A stretch of DNA of 64,000 bases, taken from NCBI GenBank assembly GCA_902617045.1, contig CACMVA010000002.1, positions 164,014 to 228,013 on the forward strand, given 5' to 3'. How positions within the stretch are numbered: position 1 is the stretch's first letter; each line of letters begins with the position of its first letter. The translations under genes and the position numbers were made by a program. Positions 45,977 to 55,389 of the stretch are shown piece by piece. The notes under the pieces are model-generated. The model saw nothing but the letters and a program-made list of their open reading frames with translations, made no database searches and was not told the DNA's origin. Source of the DNA: an uncultured SAR86 cluster bacterium. Its GTDB lineage: Bacteria; Pseudomonadota; Gammaproteobacteria; Magnimaribacterales; D2472.

Positions 45977-46586
45977 ATTGAAGATCTCTTTCAATAGATG
46001 AAAGACTATCTAAAAACCCAGATCTTTCAAAAACAGAATTCTGATAATCAATTAGAGGTTTTAAATGTCTATTTACAGGCAGCTTTATTCCTACTGATGC
46101 AAGCCTCCACAGTATTGGTGCGAAACAACAATCCACAAGGGTAAACTCATCATTCATAAAGAATTTGAACTCTTTAAATGTTGGTGCAATTGATGAAATC
46201 TCATGCAAAAGTTCCTCTCTAATTTTCATCATTTCTTTTTCAGATCTTTCACCTTGAATGAGTATATCTAAAAGCGGGCACCATTCTCTATCTATTCTTA
46301 GCATTAATGTTCTGCAATTTGCTCTTGCCACTGGATAAACTGGAAGAAGAGGAGGATGAGGAAATCTTTCATCTAAGTACTCCATCATTACAGATGGGTC
46401 ATGAATAGCTAAATCTCTATCAACTAGAATTGGAAGTTTATGATAGGGGCTGATTGAGAGTATTTCATCTGATGTTTCTTCTGGTTTGGCTTCACTAATT
46501 TCAGCTGAAATATCCTTCTCAGCAAGGACAATTCTGACTCTTTGGCTGTAGTGATCATCTCTGTCAGAATATAAAATCATTTTCAA
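45969..46586 (-). CDS. sspA: Stringent starvation protein A
   Basis: Glutathione-transferase-fold protein that binds RNA polymerase and alters promoter choice in starvation. The 205 residues begin MILYSDRDDHYSQRVRIVLAEKDI (split: MILYSDRDDHYS, QRVRIVLAEK), with LPILVDRDLAIHDPSVMMEYLDERFPHPPLLP, the typical SspA thioredoxin half, and a helical C-terminal half. In E. coli and Pseudomonas sspB follows; here the next gene is the convergent lpoA and no sspB is seen. It lies 19 bp after petC. Confidence 0.94.
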   Translation of the reverse strand: MKMILYSDRDDHYSQRVRIVLAEKDISAEISEAKPEETSDEILSISPYHKLPILVDRDLAIHDPSVMMEYLDERFPHPPLLPVYPVARANCRTLMLRIDREWCPLLDILIQGERSEKEMMKIREELLHEISSIAPTFKEFKFFMNDEFTLVDCCFAPILWRLASVGIKLPVNRHLKPLIDYQNSVFERSGFLDSLSSIERDLQSN

Positions 46587-46605
46587 TCCCCTTTTTACTT
46601 ATAAA

Positions 46606-47433
46606 TTACTTATTATAGTCTTTATGATACTCTCTATACAGCAATGAGGATAATGCTGTAAAAATTAAGAAATAAAAAACAACATACCAACCAATCCTTT
46701 CTCTCGTAGCTTTACTTGGCTCACCTACGTAAACTAAAAAGTTTGTTAGATCATATATTAATGTATCGAATTCTTCTCTTGATAAGATTCCTGTTCCATC
46801 CTGAACTTCAAGAAATCCACATTTTTCTTTAAAAATTGTATTTCCAAAATCATCCCTTTTTTCTCCTCCATTTCTTGCAAGCACAGGAACATCTTTGCAA
46901 ACTAATCTCTGATTTCCTTGAAGTGACATCAAAACATTTGGCATTGCAGTTCCTGGATAAACTAAATTATTTACACCATATTGTTTAGAGGAATCCTCAT
47001 AATAGGCTCTTAAGTATGAGTAAATCCAATCATCACCTTTATATCTAGAAACTAAAGTAAGGTCTGGAGGTTCCACTCCAAACCAATTTGCAGAGTCTTC
47101 AGGCATAGCGCCAACCATTAAATCACCAGGCTTAATAGATTTATCAAAAACAAGATTCTCAAAAAAGATGTCTTCTGGTATTTGTAAGTCTTTAGCTACT
47201 CTTCCCCATCTTGAATATTTAAGAGAATGGCATCCATAGCAATAGTTGATATAAGTTGAAGCCCCTCTTTGAAGAGATTCGATATCATTGAGTGAGTATT
47301 GAAATTTGTCGCACTCTCCGTAATCCTTGCAAGGACCCCCCTCAGCTGCATAAATTTCATTTAAATAAAATAATAAAATAAATAGAACTATGCCTTTTGA
47401 AAAAATTTGAAAGTAGTTAGCCAAAGAAATCAT
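46606..47433 (-). CDS. petC: Cytochrome c1 of the bc1 complex
   Basis: Haem c subunit of ubiquinol-cytochrome c reductase, facing the periplasm. The 275 residues have a signal peptide (about 1-29), the haem attachment motif CYGCH at 65-69, the axial Met region PGTAMPNVLM, and a C-terminal membrane anchor (WYVVFYFLIFTALSSLLY). It overlaps petB by 4 bp. Together the three genes give the whole catalytic core of complex III, so the organism respires through a bc1 complex and a c-type terminal oxidase. Confidence 0.97.
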   Translation of the reverse strand: MISLANYFQIFSKGIVLFILLFYLNEIYAAEGGPCKDYGECDKFQYSLNDIESLQRGASTYINYCYGCHSLKYSRWGRVAKDLQIPEDIFFENLVFDKSIKPGDLMVGAMPEDSANWFGVEPPDLTLVSRYKGDDWIYSYLRAYYEDSSKQYGVNNLVYPGTAMPNVLMSLQGNQRLVCKDVPVLARNGGEKRDDFGNTIFKEKCGFLEVQDGTGILSREEFDTLIYDLTNFLVYVGEPSKATRERIGWYVVFYFLIFTALSSLLYREYHKDYNK

Positions 47434-48647
47434 AATCTTTCAGGGACTTCCTGAGTGGTTTCGTACTTTGTGTATATTGGCATTAACAAGAAATAAGCAA
47501 AATAAATTATTGTACAAATAACACTCATTGTCTTTCTTACTTCCGTTACTCCAACAGTTCCTAAATATCCAAGCGTTAAGAAGCTAACTCCGAACATAGT
47601 GATAGCGATCTTACTATAAATTCCTTTATACCTAATTGACGCAACTTTGCTTCTATCTAGCCACGGAACTATAAAGAAAATTGCCACTGCAGAAGCCATA
47701 ACAATCAAACCACCAAGTGGATCTGGAATTGCTCTTAGCATTGTATAAAAAGGAGCGTAATACCAAACTGGTGCAATATGATCTGGAGTTACTAGCGGAT
47801 TAGCTTCTTGAAAATTAGCCATTTCAATAAAATAACCGCCTCCTTCAGGAAAAAAGAACATTATTATTGAAAATACTGTCATGAAAACACCAATTGCTAC
47901 TAAAGCATTCAATACCTTGTATGGAAAAAATGGCACACTATCAAGGGGTACACCATCTTCATCAAGATGTTCTTCAATATCAACTCCTTCTGGATTACCC
48001 GCGCCGACCTCATGAAGAGCAACTAAATGAAGAAAAACTAGCGCAATCAAAACCAAAGGAAGTGCTACCACATGTAAAGCAAAAAATCTTGAAACTGTTA
48101 TGCCAGAAATGTAATAGTCTCCTCTTACCCATAATTCAAGTGATTCTCCAATATATGGAATTGCTCCGAATAGTGAAATAATGACTTGGGCTCCCCAATA
48201 TGACATCTGACCATATGGAAGCACATAACCAAGAAAGCCTTCCGCCATCATAGCAAGATAAATTGTGCACCCAAAAATCCAAACTAACTCTTTGGGTTTT
48301 TGATATGATCCATACAAAAGCCCTCTAAACATATGAAGATAAACTACTGCAAAAAATAATGATGCACCTGTAGTGTGCATGTATCTAATAATCCATCCAT
48401 AATCAACGTCTCTCATAATATATTCAATTGAAGAAAAGGCTTGCTCCTCAGTGTTGGAGTAAGGCATTATCAACCATATCCCAGTAACAACCTGAATAAT
48501 AAGAGTAACCGCAGCCAATGCGCCAAATAAATACCAAAAGTTTACCTTTGAAGGAACCGGATGTTTTGAAAGATGTCTCTCAAAAGTATTAACTATTGGA
48601 AGTCTTGTATTTATCCATGTAAATAATTTTCCAGCTATTTCAGTCAT
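47430..48647 (-). CDS. petB: Cytochrome b of the bc1 complex
   Basis: Membrane core of complex III with two b haems. I choose the ATG at 48647 (405 residues): AAGGAG lies 7 bases upstream and the sequence then begins MTEIAGKLFTWINTRLP. Eight or more helices are visible. Haem ligands lie in MHTTGASLFF and LHMFRGLLYGSY on one side and LHVVALPLVL and LHLVALHEVG on the other; the Qo-site PEWY-type motif reads PVWYYAPFY. The alternative start eight codons earlier would run back into petA. Confidence 0.97.
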   Translation of the reverse strand: MTEIAGKLFTWINTRLPIVNTFERHLSKHPVPSKVNFWYLFGALAAVTLIIQVVTGIWLIMPYSNTEEQAFSSIEYIMRDVDYGWIIRYMHTTGASLFFAVVYLHMFRGLLYGSYQKPKELVWIFGCTIYLAMMAEGFLGYVLPYGQMSYWGAQVIISLFGAIPYIGESLELWVRGDYYISGITVSRFFALHVVALPLVLIALVFLHLVALHEVGAGNPEGVDIEEHLDEDGVPLDSVPFFPYKVLNALVAIGVFMTVFSIIMFFFPEGGGYFIEMANFQEANPLVTPDHIAPVWYYAPFYTMLRAIPDPLGGLIVMASAVAIFFIVPWLDRSKVASIRYKGIYSKIAITMFGVSFLTLGYLGTVGVTEVRKTMSVICTIIYFAYFLLMPIYTKYETTQEVPERL

Positions 48648-48648
48648 T

Positions 48649-49230
48649 TTATAACTCCTTATCCTCTCCAATTGTTAATATACTTCCATCGAACATATGA
48701 GGTGGTACTATAAGATTTGTTGGTGCAGGAACTCCTTTAAAAACTCTTCCAACAATATCAAACATTGAACCATGGCAAGGACAAAAAAATCCTCCATTCC
48801 ACGTAGCATCCCATGGCTTAGGTTCAATTTCTGGGAAATACTTTGGTGCGCAACCTAGGTGAGTACATACACCTGAAAATACTGAATATTCTGGACTTTT
48901 AGATCTAGATGGATTGAGACCTCTGTAGGGTTCTTCAATCTTATCACTATTTGGATCTGCTAATTTTGGTAAAGCCAAATCTAAGCTAGCGATACTTTCT
49001 TCAGTGTGTCGAACAATAAAAACAGGTTGTTTTCTCCATGAAACTTGTATTTGTTGTCCGTATTGCATCTTAGAAACATCCAATTTAACTGCGGCACCTG
49101 CAGCTTTTGCCTTTGCACTTGGGTTCCATGCAGCAATAAATGGAGTTGCAGCAAATGGTAAACCTGACAAACCAACTGCACTTGTTAGGCCAATTAATAC
49201 TTTCCTTCTAGTTTTATCTTTATCTTGCAT
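48649..49230 (-). CDS. petA: Rieske iron-sulfur subunit of the bc1 complex
   Basis: Carries the [2Fe-2S] Rieske cluster. The 193 residues begin with a twin-arginine signal (RRKVLIGLTSAVGLSG, about residues 8-23) that also anchors the protein. The cluster ligands are in CTHLGC and CPCHGS, and the proline loop GVPAPTNL follows. Length and layout match proteobacterial PetA. It is the first gene of petABC, 100 bp downstream of rpsI, with its own probable promoter. Confidence 0.98.
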   Translation of the reverse strand: MQDKDKTRRKVLIGLTSAVGLSGLPFAATPFIAAWNPSAKAKAAGAAVKLDVSKMQYGQQIQVSWRKQPVFIVRHTEESIASLDLALPKLADPNSDKIEEPYRGLNPSRSKSPEYSVFSGVCTHLGCAPKYFPEIEPKPWDATWNGGFFCPCHGSMFDIVGRVFKGVPAPTNLIVPPHMFDGSILTIGEDKEL

Positions 49231-49262
49231 TAAGGGTGTGTGCTACTCAAATAACAGCAAAA

Positions 49263-49271
49263 ATTATACCA
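49263..49271 (-). promoter_or_regulatory. Probable extended -10 promoter for petABC
   Basis: On the minus strand TGGTATAAT combines a perfect -10 (complement of 49263-49268) with the TG of an extended -10. No good -35 lies at 17 bp, which is usual for extended -10 promoters. It lies 33 bases before the petA start in the only sizeable gap between rpsI and petA. Confidence 0.45.
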
Positions 49272-49330
49272 TAAATATGTAATATAAAATCTGCTTATAA
49301 TTAAAAATAAGTATGGCTATAAAGCTATAT

Positions 49331-49723
49331 TTATCTCTTAGAAAATTGCTTACTTTTTCTAGCTTTTACTAGTCCAGGTTTCTTTCTTTCAACTCTTCTT
49401 GGATCTCTTGTAAGCAAACCTGCTTTTTTAAGTTGTGGTCTTAATTCTTCATCAAAAGATGTAAGAGCTCTTGATATTCCATGTCTAATTGCACCAGCTT
49501 GTCCAAAACTTCCTCCACCCTTTACTTTGATATTGATGTCTAATTTTTCAGATAAATCAAGAAGTTCAAGTGGCTGCATTACCAACATCTGAGCAACTTT
49601 TCTACCAAAATACTCTTCAAGCTTTCTGTCATTTACAGATATATCGCCTTTTCCTTTTTTTAAATAAACTCTTGCTGAGGAAGTTTTTCTTCTTCCCGTT
49701 GCATAAAAAATTTCAGCGCTCAT
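49331..49723 (-). CDS. rpsI: 30S ribosomal protein S9
   Basis: Small-subunit protein whose C-terminal tail reaches the P-site tRNA. The 130 residues match S9 throughout: [62 protein letters not shown] and the ending SKQFSKR. The start codon overlaps the rplM stop by one base (TAATG), the universal rplM-rpsI pair. Confidence 0.99.
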   Translation of the reverse strand: MSAEIFYATGRRKTSSARVYLKKGKGDISVNDRKLEEYFGRKVAQMLVMQPLELLDLSEKLDINIKVKGGGSFGQAGAIRHGISRALTSFDEELRPQLKKAGLLTRDPRRVERKKPGLVKARKSKQFSKR

Positions 49724-50154
49724 TAGCTAGGATTCCACTCAGTTGGTTGTTGAGATTCGTGATCATGATTTGGGCCTTGAAAAACTTTTAGTTTCTTAAT
49801 TATAGATTTCCCAAGTTTATTTTTAGGAAGCATTCCTTTAACAGCTTCTTCAATAACTCTTTCAGGGTTTTTTTCATTAAGTTCCTTAAAAGTTTGTGAT
49901 TTTAAGCCACCAGGATATAAGGAATGGCGATAGTACATTTTGTTATTAAATTTAGAGCCGGTAACTTTGATTTTTTCAGCATTAATAACAATAACATAGT
50001 CACCGCCGTCAGTGTGTGGAGTGAATGTTGGTTTATCTTTGCCTCTAATTTTATCAGCAATTTTAGTAGCAACTCGACCTAATACCCTATCGGTTGCGTC
50101 AACAACAAACCAGCTTCTTTGTACTTCTTCCTTTTTTAAAGAGTATGTTTTCAT
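49723..50154 (-). CDS. rplM: 50S ribosomal protein L13
   Basis: Early-assembling large-subunit protein. I use the ATG at 50154 (143 residues), giving [27 protein letters not shown] as in E. coli (MKTF...W.VVDA); an ATG two codons earlier is also possible. [38 protein letters not shown] and [14 protein letters not shown] are standard. The 74-bp gap to zapE upstream would hold the promoter and any leader control; I see no clear structure in it. Confidence 0.98.
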   Translation of the reverse strand: MKTYSLKKEEVQRSWFVVDATDRVLGRVATKIADKIRGKDKPTFTPHTDGGDYVIVINAEKIKVTGSKFNNKMYYRHSLYPGGLKSQTFKELNEKNPERVIEEAVKGMLPKNKLGKSIIKKLKVFQGPNHDHESQQPTEWNPS

Positions 50155-50228
50155 AATCATTTAATTTGAGTAGCGAATATTAATGTTTAGAGCTAAATAT
50201 AGCAATATTTATGTTAATTTTTATTAAA

Positions 50229-51278
50229 CTAATTATTAGTTAAATATTCTTGTGTTCTCATTTCAGATAGTCTACTTTTGCATCTAACCCAAAGATTCTC
50301 AATCTTTGTGCCTGTATAAATACTTTCAATAGTAATGTCATTAAAGAAAAACTTAATTTTGGTTTTATTTGTGTATGTTATATCTATAAATGATATAAAT
50401 CTTCTTACAATATCAATCGTATCATCGTTATTTTTTTTAAAATTACTTACGAATATCCAATCGAATTTATTTGAAATGTAAGTATAATCCTTGGATCCTG
50501 TAGCTTCCCTAAAAAAGTCGTTGAATTCAATCCAAAGAATATTATTGGAAACAAGTTTACAGGTAAATTTTCTATCATTAATTGATATTTGATCTGATTT
50601 TTGTTGATCTAAACCAAAATTATCTATTATGAACTTAAATATTTCATCATCTGGAATAATTTTATTACTATCATGCTCATCAAATTTGATTATGTTTCTT
50701 GTTCTGTAATCTATGTCTCCGTCAAGTTTATGAATATTTACATTTTTTAAAAATATCTTTAAAGAGACTAAAAATTTTTGTCTTTGAAGTCCATCAAGAT
50801 ACAAATCATTAGGATGTGCATTGGAAGTCAATATTATTTTTGTTCCATGTCCTGAAATTAGTTTCAACAGGTCTCCTATTATCATTGCATCAGCAACATC
50901 TTCAACCTGAAATTCATCTATAAATATTATGCTAGTGTCTTTAGTTAAAGTTTTAGCTATTTTTGATAGCGGATTTTTTACTCCAAAATTTTTATTTAGT
51001 TGGTCATGTATATAGCTCATCAAATCTATGTAATGAAAGCTTTTTATGTCATCTCTTTTTAGTTCTCTAAGATATGTTTTTGTTATTAGGGTCTTCCCTC
51101 TTCCAACATCACCCCAAATATATGTTCCTAGTAAGTTATCTTTGAAGAAGACTTTTTTAAATGAAAATTTCTTTGAAATGTTCATCTTGCAAAGCTTTTC
51201 AATTAGATTTATTTGAGACAAATCTGGGTTGGCTCCTTGGTTTTTAAGAGTATCGATGATATTTTTAACGTTAGACAT
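50229..51278 (-). CDS. zapE: Cell division AFG1-like ATPase ZapE
   Basis: AFG1-family P-loop ATPase that associates with the Z ring in E. coli. The 349 residues have Walker A WGDVGRGKT (55-63), Walker B IIFIDEFQVEDVADAMI, and LTSNAHPNDLYLDGLQRQKFL, the family's sensor region. The C-terminal half is divergent. Length is near E. coli (375). Its start codon is one base away from the divergent degS ATG. zapE next to rplM-rpsI is the usual neighbourhood. Confidence 0.93.
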   Translation of the reverse strand: MSNVKNIIDTLKNQGANPDLSQINLIEKLCKMNISKKFSFKKVFFKDNLLGTYIWGDVGRGKTLITKTYLRELKRDDIKSFHYIDLMSYIHDQLNKNFGVKNPLSKIAKTLTKDTSIIFIDEFQVEDVADAMIIGDLLKLISGHGTKIILTSNAHPNDLYLDGLQRQKFLVSLKIFLKNVNIHKLDGDIDYRTRNIIKFDEHDSNKIIPDDEIFKFIIDNFGLDQQKSDQISINDRKFTCKLVSNNILWIEFNDFFREATGSKDYTYISNKFDWIFVSNFKKNNDDTIDIVRRFISFIDITYTNKTKIKFFFNDITIESIYTGTKIENLWVRCKSRLSEMRTQEYLTNN

Positions 51279-51279
51279 T

Positions 51280-52266
51280 ATGAAATCTTTTCAAATTAAT
51301 CTTCTAAATTATCTTTTGGTAATTATTATTACATTTGCAGGCACATGGTACTTTATATCTAATGATAAAAACAAATTGGTTTCAGCATCAGAGAAATCAA
51401 TACCCTCAGTTGTAACAGTTATATCAAATCAAAATAAGACTTTTTCTAATAATAGAAATGGCATTGGATCTGGAGTAATTTTTTCTGAAGATGGTTATGT
51501 TGTTACAAACTTACATATTATTTCAGGAGATGAAATATATATTAAGCTTCAGGATGGCAATAACTATCCTGCAAGCATAATTGGTGTTGATCAAAATACT
51601 GACATAGCAGTTCTTAAAATAATACCGGATGAAAAACTAAAACCCATAAATTTTGCAGATTCTGATGAATTAAAAATAGGTGACGATGTTCTTGCAATTG
51701 GTAATCCATATGGAATTGGAATTTCAGTCTCTAATGGAATTATTAGTGCGACCGGGAGAGATTATGGAAATCCTTATTTACAATTAATCCAAACAGATGC
51801 TGCAATAAATCCAGGAAATTCTGGCGGAGCATTAATAAATGCAAATGGTAATTTGGTTGGTATTAACTCTAAAATTTTTTCAAGAACTGGAGCATATCAA
51901 GGTATCGGGTTTGCAATACCATCAAACCTGGTTGTTCAAATTGCAACTCAGCTAATTAGATTTGGTGAGCTTCAAAGTCTTTGGATAGGCAATTTTAGAG
52001 TCACAAAAATTAGGATAAATAAAGGTGGTTTTATCAGTAGTGGATTGAGAATTATTGAAATGCAAAATAAAGGTCCTTTGTTTGAAAAAGGTGTAAGAAT
52101 AAATGATGTAATACTCAGCATAAATGGTGAAACAGCAAGTTGGAGTAATCTAACGAGTTCTTTAAAATTTGCCACACTTGGTGAAAATTTAAGCATGGAA
52201 ATCTTAAATCAAAAAAATGAAATAGTATCTATAGATTTTGACTCTTACAAAGAAAAATCTAACTAG
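51280..52266 (+). CDS. degS: DegS/AlgW-like periplasmic serine protease
   Basis: Membrane-anchored HtrA-family protease that senses misfolded porins and starts the sigma-E response in relatives. From the ATG at 51280 the protein has 328 residues with one N-terminal anchor (about 9-26). The catalytic triad is His79 (TNLH), Asp108 (NTDIAVLKI) and Ser181 (GNSGGAL). A single PDZ domain follows (about 220-315), which separates DegS from two-PDZ DegP. An in-frame start 17 codons earlier would lie inside zapE and add no anchor. The partners RseA/RpoE are not in the window. It overlaps the convergent murA by 8 bp. Confidence 0.93.
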   Translation: MKSFQINLLNYLLVIIITFAGTWYFISNDKNKLVSASEKSIPSVVTVISNQNKTFSNNRNGIGSGVIFSEDGYVVTNLHIISGDEIYIKLQDGNNYPASIIGVDQNTDIAVLKIIPDEKLKPINFADSDELKIGDDVLAIGNPYGIGISVSNGIISATGRDYGNPYLQLIQTDAAINPGNSGGALINANGNLVGINSKIFSRTGAYQGIGFAIPSNLVVQIATQLIRFGELQSLWIGNFRVTKIRINKGGFISSGLRIIEMQNKGPLFEKGVRINDVILSINGETASWSNLTSSLKFATLGENLSMEILNQKNEIVSIDFDSYKEKSN

Positions 52267-53518
52267 GAAGTCTTACTATATTTGCACCTAAATAATTTAA
52301 TTTTTCCTCGATTCTCTCATATCCACGATCTATATGATAAATTCTATCGACGACTGTCTCACCTTTAGCACATAGCCCAGCAAGTATTAAGCTTGCAGAT
52401 GCTCTTAAGTCTGTTGCCATAACTTCAGCACCATATAATGACTTCACTCCTTTAATTATTGCATGATTACCATTAACCGAAATATCACATCCCATTCTGT
52501 TTAGTTCAAGAATATGCATAAATCTATTTTCAAAAATAGTCTCATAAATATTAGCAGTACCGCTTGAAATTGCATTTATAACAGAAAATTGAGCTTGCAT
52601 ATCTGTTGGAAATTCAGGAAATGGTGCTGTTGTGATATCTACTGGATCAGGAATATCATCTGTCATGCTAAATGAAATGGAATCTTCATCATAGTCAACT
52701 TTTGCACCAGTATTAATTAATTTATCAATAACTTTCATAAGCCTATTTGGGTTAATACCTTCAATTTTTATGTCTCCTTTAGTTACTGCTGCAGCTGCAA
52801 GATAAGTTCCAGCTTCTATTCTGTCAGCAGGTATTTCAAAAGAGGTTCCAATTAGTTTTTCGACGCCTTGGATAGTGATCTTATCTGATCCTGCTCCATT
52901 AATTTTTGCTCCCATCGAATTTAACATATCTGCTAAATCAATAATCTCGGGTTCTCTGGCAACATTTGATAAAGTTGTTTTACCCTTTGCAAGAGTTGCA
53001 GCCATCATTAAATTTTCAGTGCCTGTAACAGTAATTCCATCGAATCTAATATCCGCACCTTTTAAATTTTTTGCAGATGCTTCAATGTAACCATTTTTTA
53101 AGACTATCTCAGCTCCCATTTGCTTAAGAGAATCAAGATGATAATTTACAGGTCGTGACCCAATAGCACAGCCTCCAGGAAGTGCTATTCTTGCTTTACC
53201 ATATTTAGCAAGTAAAGGACCTAAAACCAATATTGAAGCTCTCATTGTTTTTACTAGTTCATACCTTGCTTCAATGTCTTTAAGATTATTAGATTGTATT
53301 GTGAAATTCATATCTTCATCCAATAAAATATCAGCACCCATTGAACCCAAAAGCTCAAACATTGTAGTTATGTCTTGAAGATATGGAAGATTTTTTAAAG
53401 TAACCTTTTCATTAGACAAAATTGTTGACGCTATCATCGGCAAGGCAGCATTTTTTGCTCCTGAGCATGCAATTGTACCAGAGAGTGTACTTCCTCCTTT
53501 GATTAATAACTTCTCCAT
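52259..53518 (-). CDS. murA: UDP-N-acetylglucosamine 1-carboxyvinyltransferase
   Basis: First committed step of peptidoglycan synthesis; transfers enolpyruvate from PEP to UDP-GlcNAc. The 419 residues begin EKLLIKGGSTLSGTIACSGAKNAALP, with Lys22 and Asn23 of the active site, and have the fosfomycin-target Cys117 in LPGGCAIGSRPV. RIEAGTYLAAAAVT and TDLRASASLILAGL are typical. Length equals E. coli MurA. It follows ibaG by 1 bp. Confidence 0.98.
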   Translation of the reverse strand: MEKLLIKGGSTLSGTIACSGAKNAALPMIASTILSNEKVTLKNLPYLQDITTMFELLGSMGADILLDEDMNFTIQSNNLKDIEARYELVKTMRASILVLGPLLAKYGKARIALPGGCAIGSRPVNYHLDSLKQMGAEIVLKNGYIEASAKNLKGADIRFDGITVTGTENLMMAATLAKGKTTLSNVAREPEIIDLADMLNSMGAKINGAGSDKITIQGVEKLIGTSFEIPADRIEAGTYLAAAAVTKGDIKIEGINPNRLMKVIDKLINTGAKVDYDEDSISFSMTDDIPDPVDITTAPFPEFPTDMQAQFSVINAISSGTANIYETIFENRFMHILELNRMGCDISVNGNHAIIKGVKSLYGAEVMATDLRASASLILAGLCAKGETVVDRIYHIDRGYERIEEKLNYLGANIVRLPS

Positions 53519-53519
53519 T

Positions 53520-53735
53520 TTAGAAAGTCTTCGTCTCTAAACTTAAAGCATGTAATTCGCCTGATTGGAATTTATCTTCCAAAAGCCTCATAACTGTTTT
53601 GTGTTGATCTATAAGTGACATACCTGAAAAAATGCTAGAGGTAACAACTAACCTTAAATTACATGAATCTCCTTCAAAGCTACACTTTGCATCATCAATG
53701 TTGGTAGTAATAATATTCTGAATTATGTCTTCCAT
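53520..53735 (-). CDS. ibaG: BolA-family protein IbaG (YrbA)
   Basis: Small BolA-like protein, a partner of monothiol glutaredoxins in iron-sulfur trafficking in relatives. From the ATG at 53735 it has 71 residues, with VVTSSIFSGMSLIDQHKTVMRLL and GELHALSLET, the class II BolA pattern. A longer reading from 53762 would extend into mlaC. The mlaC-ibaG-murA order is the one found in Pseudomonas and E. coli, which distinguishes ibaG from bolA. Confidence 0.88.
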   Translation of the reverse strand: MEDIIQNIITTNIDDAKCSFEGDSCNLRLVVTSSIFSGMSLIDQHKTVMRLLEDKFQSGELHALSLETKTF

Positions 53736-53736
53736 A

Positions 53737-54378
53737 TTATGAAATACCTGCATCGCCAGCATCGGAGACCCAATTTCTTAACGTTAATTCAATACTCTCA
53801 TTATGAGAAATAGCAAGTGCTTGAAATTGATTTCTAAAAGTAAGGCCAAGATTTACACCATTTATAATAATATTTACAATTTTCCATCCATTATCAGTTT
53901 TTCTAAGCTTATATGATATTGGATATTTACTAGTACCTGTATTTAAGATTTGTTTTACCTCAATATTTTTTTCAAAACTTTCAAATTTTTTTGATAAAGA
54001 TTCATCTTTTGGCACTTCAGTTGAAATAGTTGAATCTCCCCATTGAGCAAGTGTTTCTGCATATGTATCTAAAAGAGAATCTTTGAATATTTCAATAAAT
54101 TCAACTCTTTGCTCTTTTGTTGCAAGAAGATAGTATTTTTTTCCCATTACACTTGCGGAGACCCTTCTAAAATCAATCATAGGCTCAAAAATTTCTTTGA
54201 TCTTGTTTTCGTAAGCTTCTCTGTCTGATTCAAATAGATTTGAGTTTGATGTAAGTACTTCAACCATATCTTGCGCATTGGAATCTATAAAAATATATGG
54301 ATTATCTACAGCGTAAATTTTATTTATGTTTAAAAATAATAAAAAAAGAAATAAATATTTTTTGAGTGTATGCAACAT
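53737..54378 (-). CDS. mlaC: MlaC-like periplasmic phospholipid-binding protein
   Basis: Soluble carrier that moves phospholipids between the outer membrane and the inner-membrane MlaFEDB transporter. The 213 residues have a signal peptide (about 1-23) and the MlaC/Ttg2D fold, with FEPMIDFRRVSASVMGKKYY, EFIEIFKDSLLDTYAETL and the final NGVNLGLTFRNQFQALA segment. Upstream, where mlaD, mlaE and mlaF normally lie, the divergent kdsD follows after 45 bp. So mlaC stands alone here, and mlaB, which usually separates it from ibaG, is missing too. Confidence 0.92.
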   Translation of the reverse strand: MLHTLKKYLFLFLLFLNINKIYAVDNPYIFIDSNAQDMVEVLTSNSNLFESDREAYENKIKEIFEPMIDFRRVSASVMGKKYYLLATKEQRVEFIEIFKDSLLDTYAETLAQWGDSTISTEVPKDESLSKKFESFEKNIEVKQILNTGTSKYPISYKLRKTDNGWKIVNIIINGVNLGLTFRNQFQALAISHNESIELTLRNWVSDAGDAGIS

Positions 54379-54423
54379 TAGACTATTATAACATTAGGGA
54401 TTAAATAAATTTTCAAGTTTGAT

Positions 54424-55389
54424 ATGAAAAAATATAACTATATAGCATCAGCAAAAAGAACCTTAAAAATTGAATCAGATTCGATTAAATCAATATCTAA
54501 TCAGTTAGATAATTCATTTGAAGAACTTTGCGATAAAGTAATAAATTCTAACGGTAAATTTATCATTATGGGCGTTGGTAAGTCAGGTCACATTGCTCAA
54601 AAAATTTCTGCAACTTTATCCAGCACCGGTACTCCATCCATATTTATTCATCCAACTGAGGCTGCTCATGGAGATATGGGATTAATAAACAAAAAAGATA
54701 TTGTTATGTTGATTTCCAATTCAGGTGAAACAGACGAGATTATAAATATACTATCTTCATTAAAAAGACATGCAAAAGAAATAGTTTCACTAACTAGTAA
54801 TAATAAATCAGCGATAGCAAGGTTTGCTGATATAAAAATTCAAATTAAGTCAAAAAAAGAAGCCTGTCCTCTTGATTTGGCGCCAACATCTTCCACTACA
54901 AATGCATTAGCTTTTGGAGATGCTTTGGCAATAGCTCTTCTAGAAGCAAAAGGTTTTACAAAAAAAGACTTCGCATCATCTCATCCTGCAGGAAAGTTAG
55001 GAAAAAAACTTATTACACAAGTTCAAGATCTTATGCACAAAGGTAACAAAGTTCCAAAAGTTAATCTAAATACTATTCTTGACAAAGCATTAATTGAAAT
55101 AACGAAAAAAAATCTTGGCATTACTTTGGTTACTAATAAATCAAAAATAGTTGGAATTTTTACTGACGGTGACTTAAGAAGATGTATTAATAAAAAAATA
55201 GATATTCAAAAAACAAAAATTAAAGACGTTATGACAAAAACTTTTAAGACAATCGATTCAAATGCGCTAGCTGTAGACGCTGCAAAAATAATGGAAGAGA
55301 ATAAAATTTTTACTTTAGTTGTTCTTGAAAAAAATAAATATATTGGAGTTTTATCAATGCATGATTTAATTGAAGCAAGGATACTGTAG
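54424..55389 (+). CDS. kdsD: Arabinose-5-phosphate isomerase KdsD
   Basis: Interconverts ribulose 5-phosphate and arabinose 5-phosphate for KDO synthesis by KdsA. The 321 residues have a SIS sugar isomerase domain (GVGKSGHIAQKISATLSSTGTPSIF, HPTEAAHGDMG, LISNSGETDEI; about 35-170) and a C-terminal pair of CBS domains (about 205-320). Length is normal. It starts a rightward operon with lptA, lptB and rpoN. The phosphatase gene kdsC, usually next, is missing. Confidence 0.97.
   Translation: MKKYNYIASAKRTLKIESDSIKSISNQLDNSFEELCDKVINSNGKFIIMGVGKSGHIAQKISATLSSTGTPSIFIHPTEAAHGDMGLINKKDIVMLISNSGETDEIINILSSLKRHAKEIVSLTSNNKSAIARFADIKIQIKSKKEACPLDLAPTSSTTNALAFGDALAIALLEAKGFTKKDFASSHPAGKLGKKLITQVQDLMHKGNKVPKVNLNTILDKALIEITKKNLGITLVTNKSKIVGIFTDGDLRRCINKKIDIQKTKIKDVMTKTFKTIDSNALAVDAAKIMEENKIFTLVVLEKNKYIGVLSMHDLIEARIL

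Noticed and set aside
50155-50228. Regulatory RNA leader ahead of rplM
   Set aside because: Only 74 bp, AT-rich, with no convincing stem or terminator; it probably holds just a promoter.
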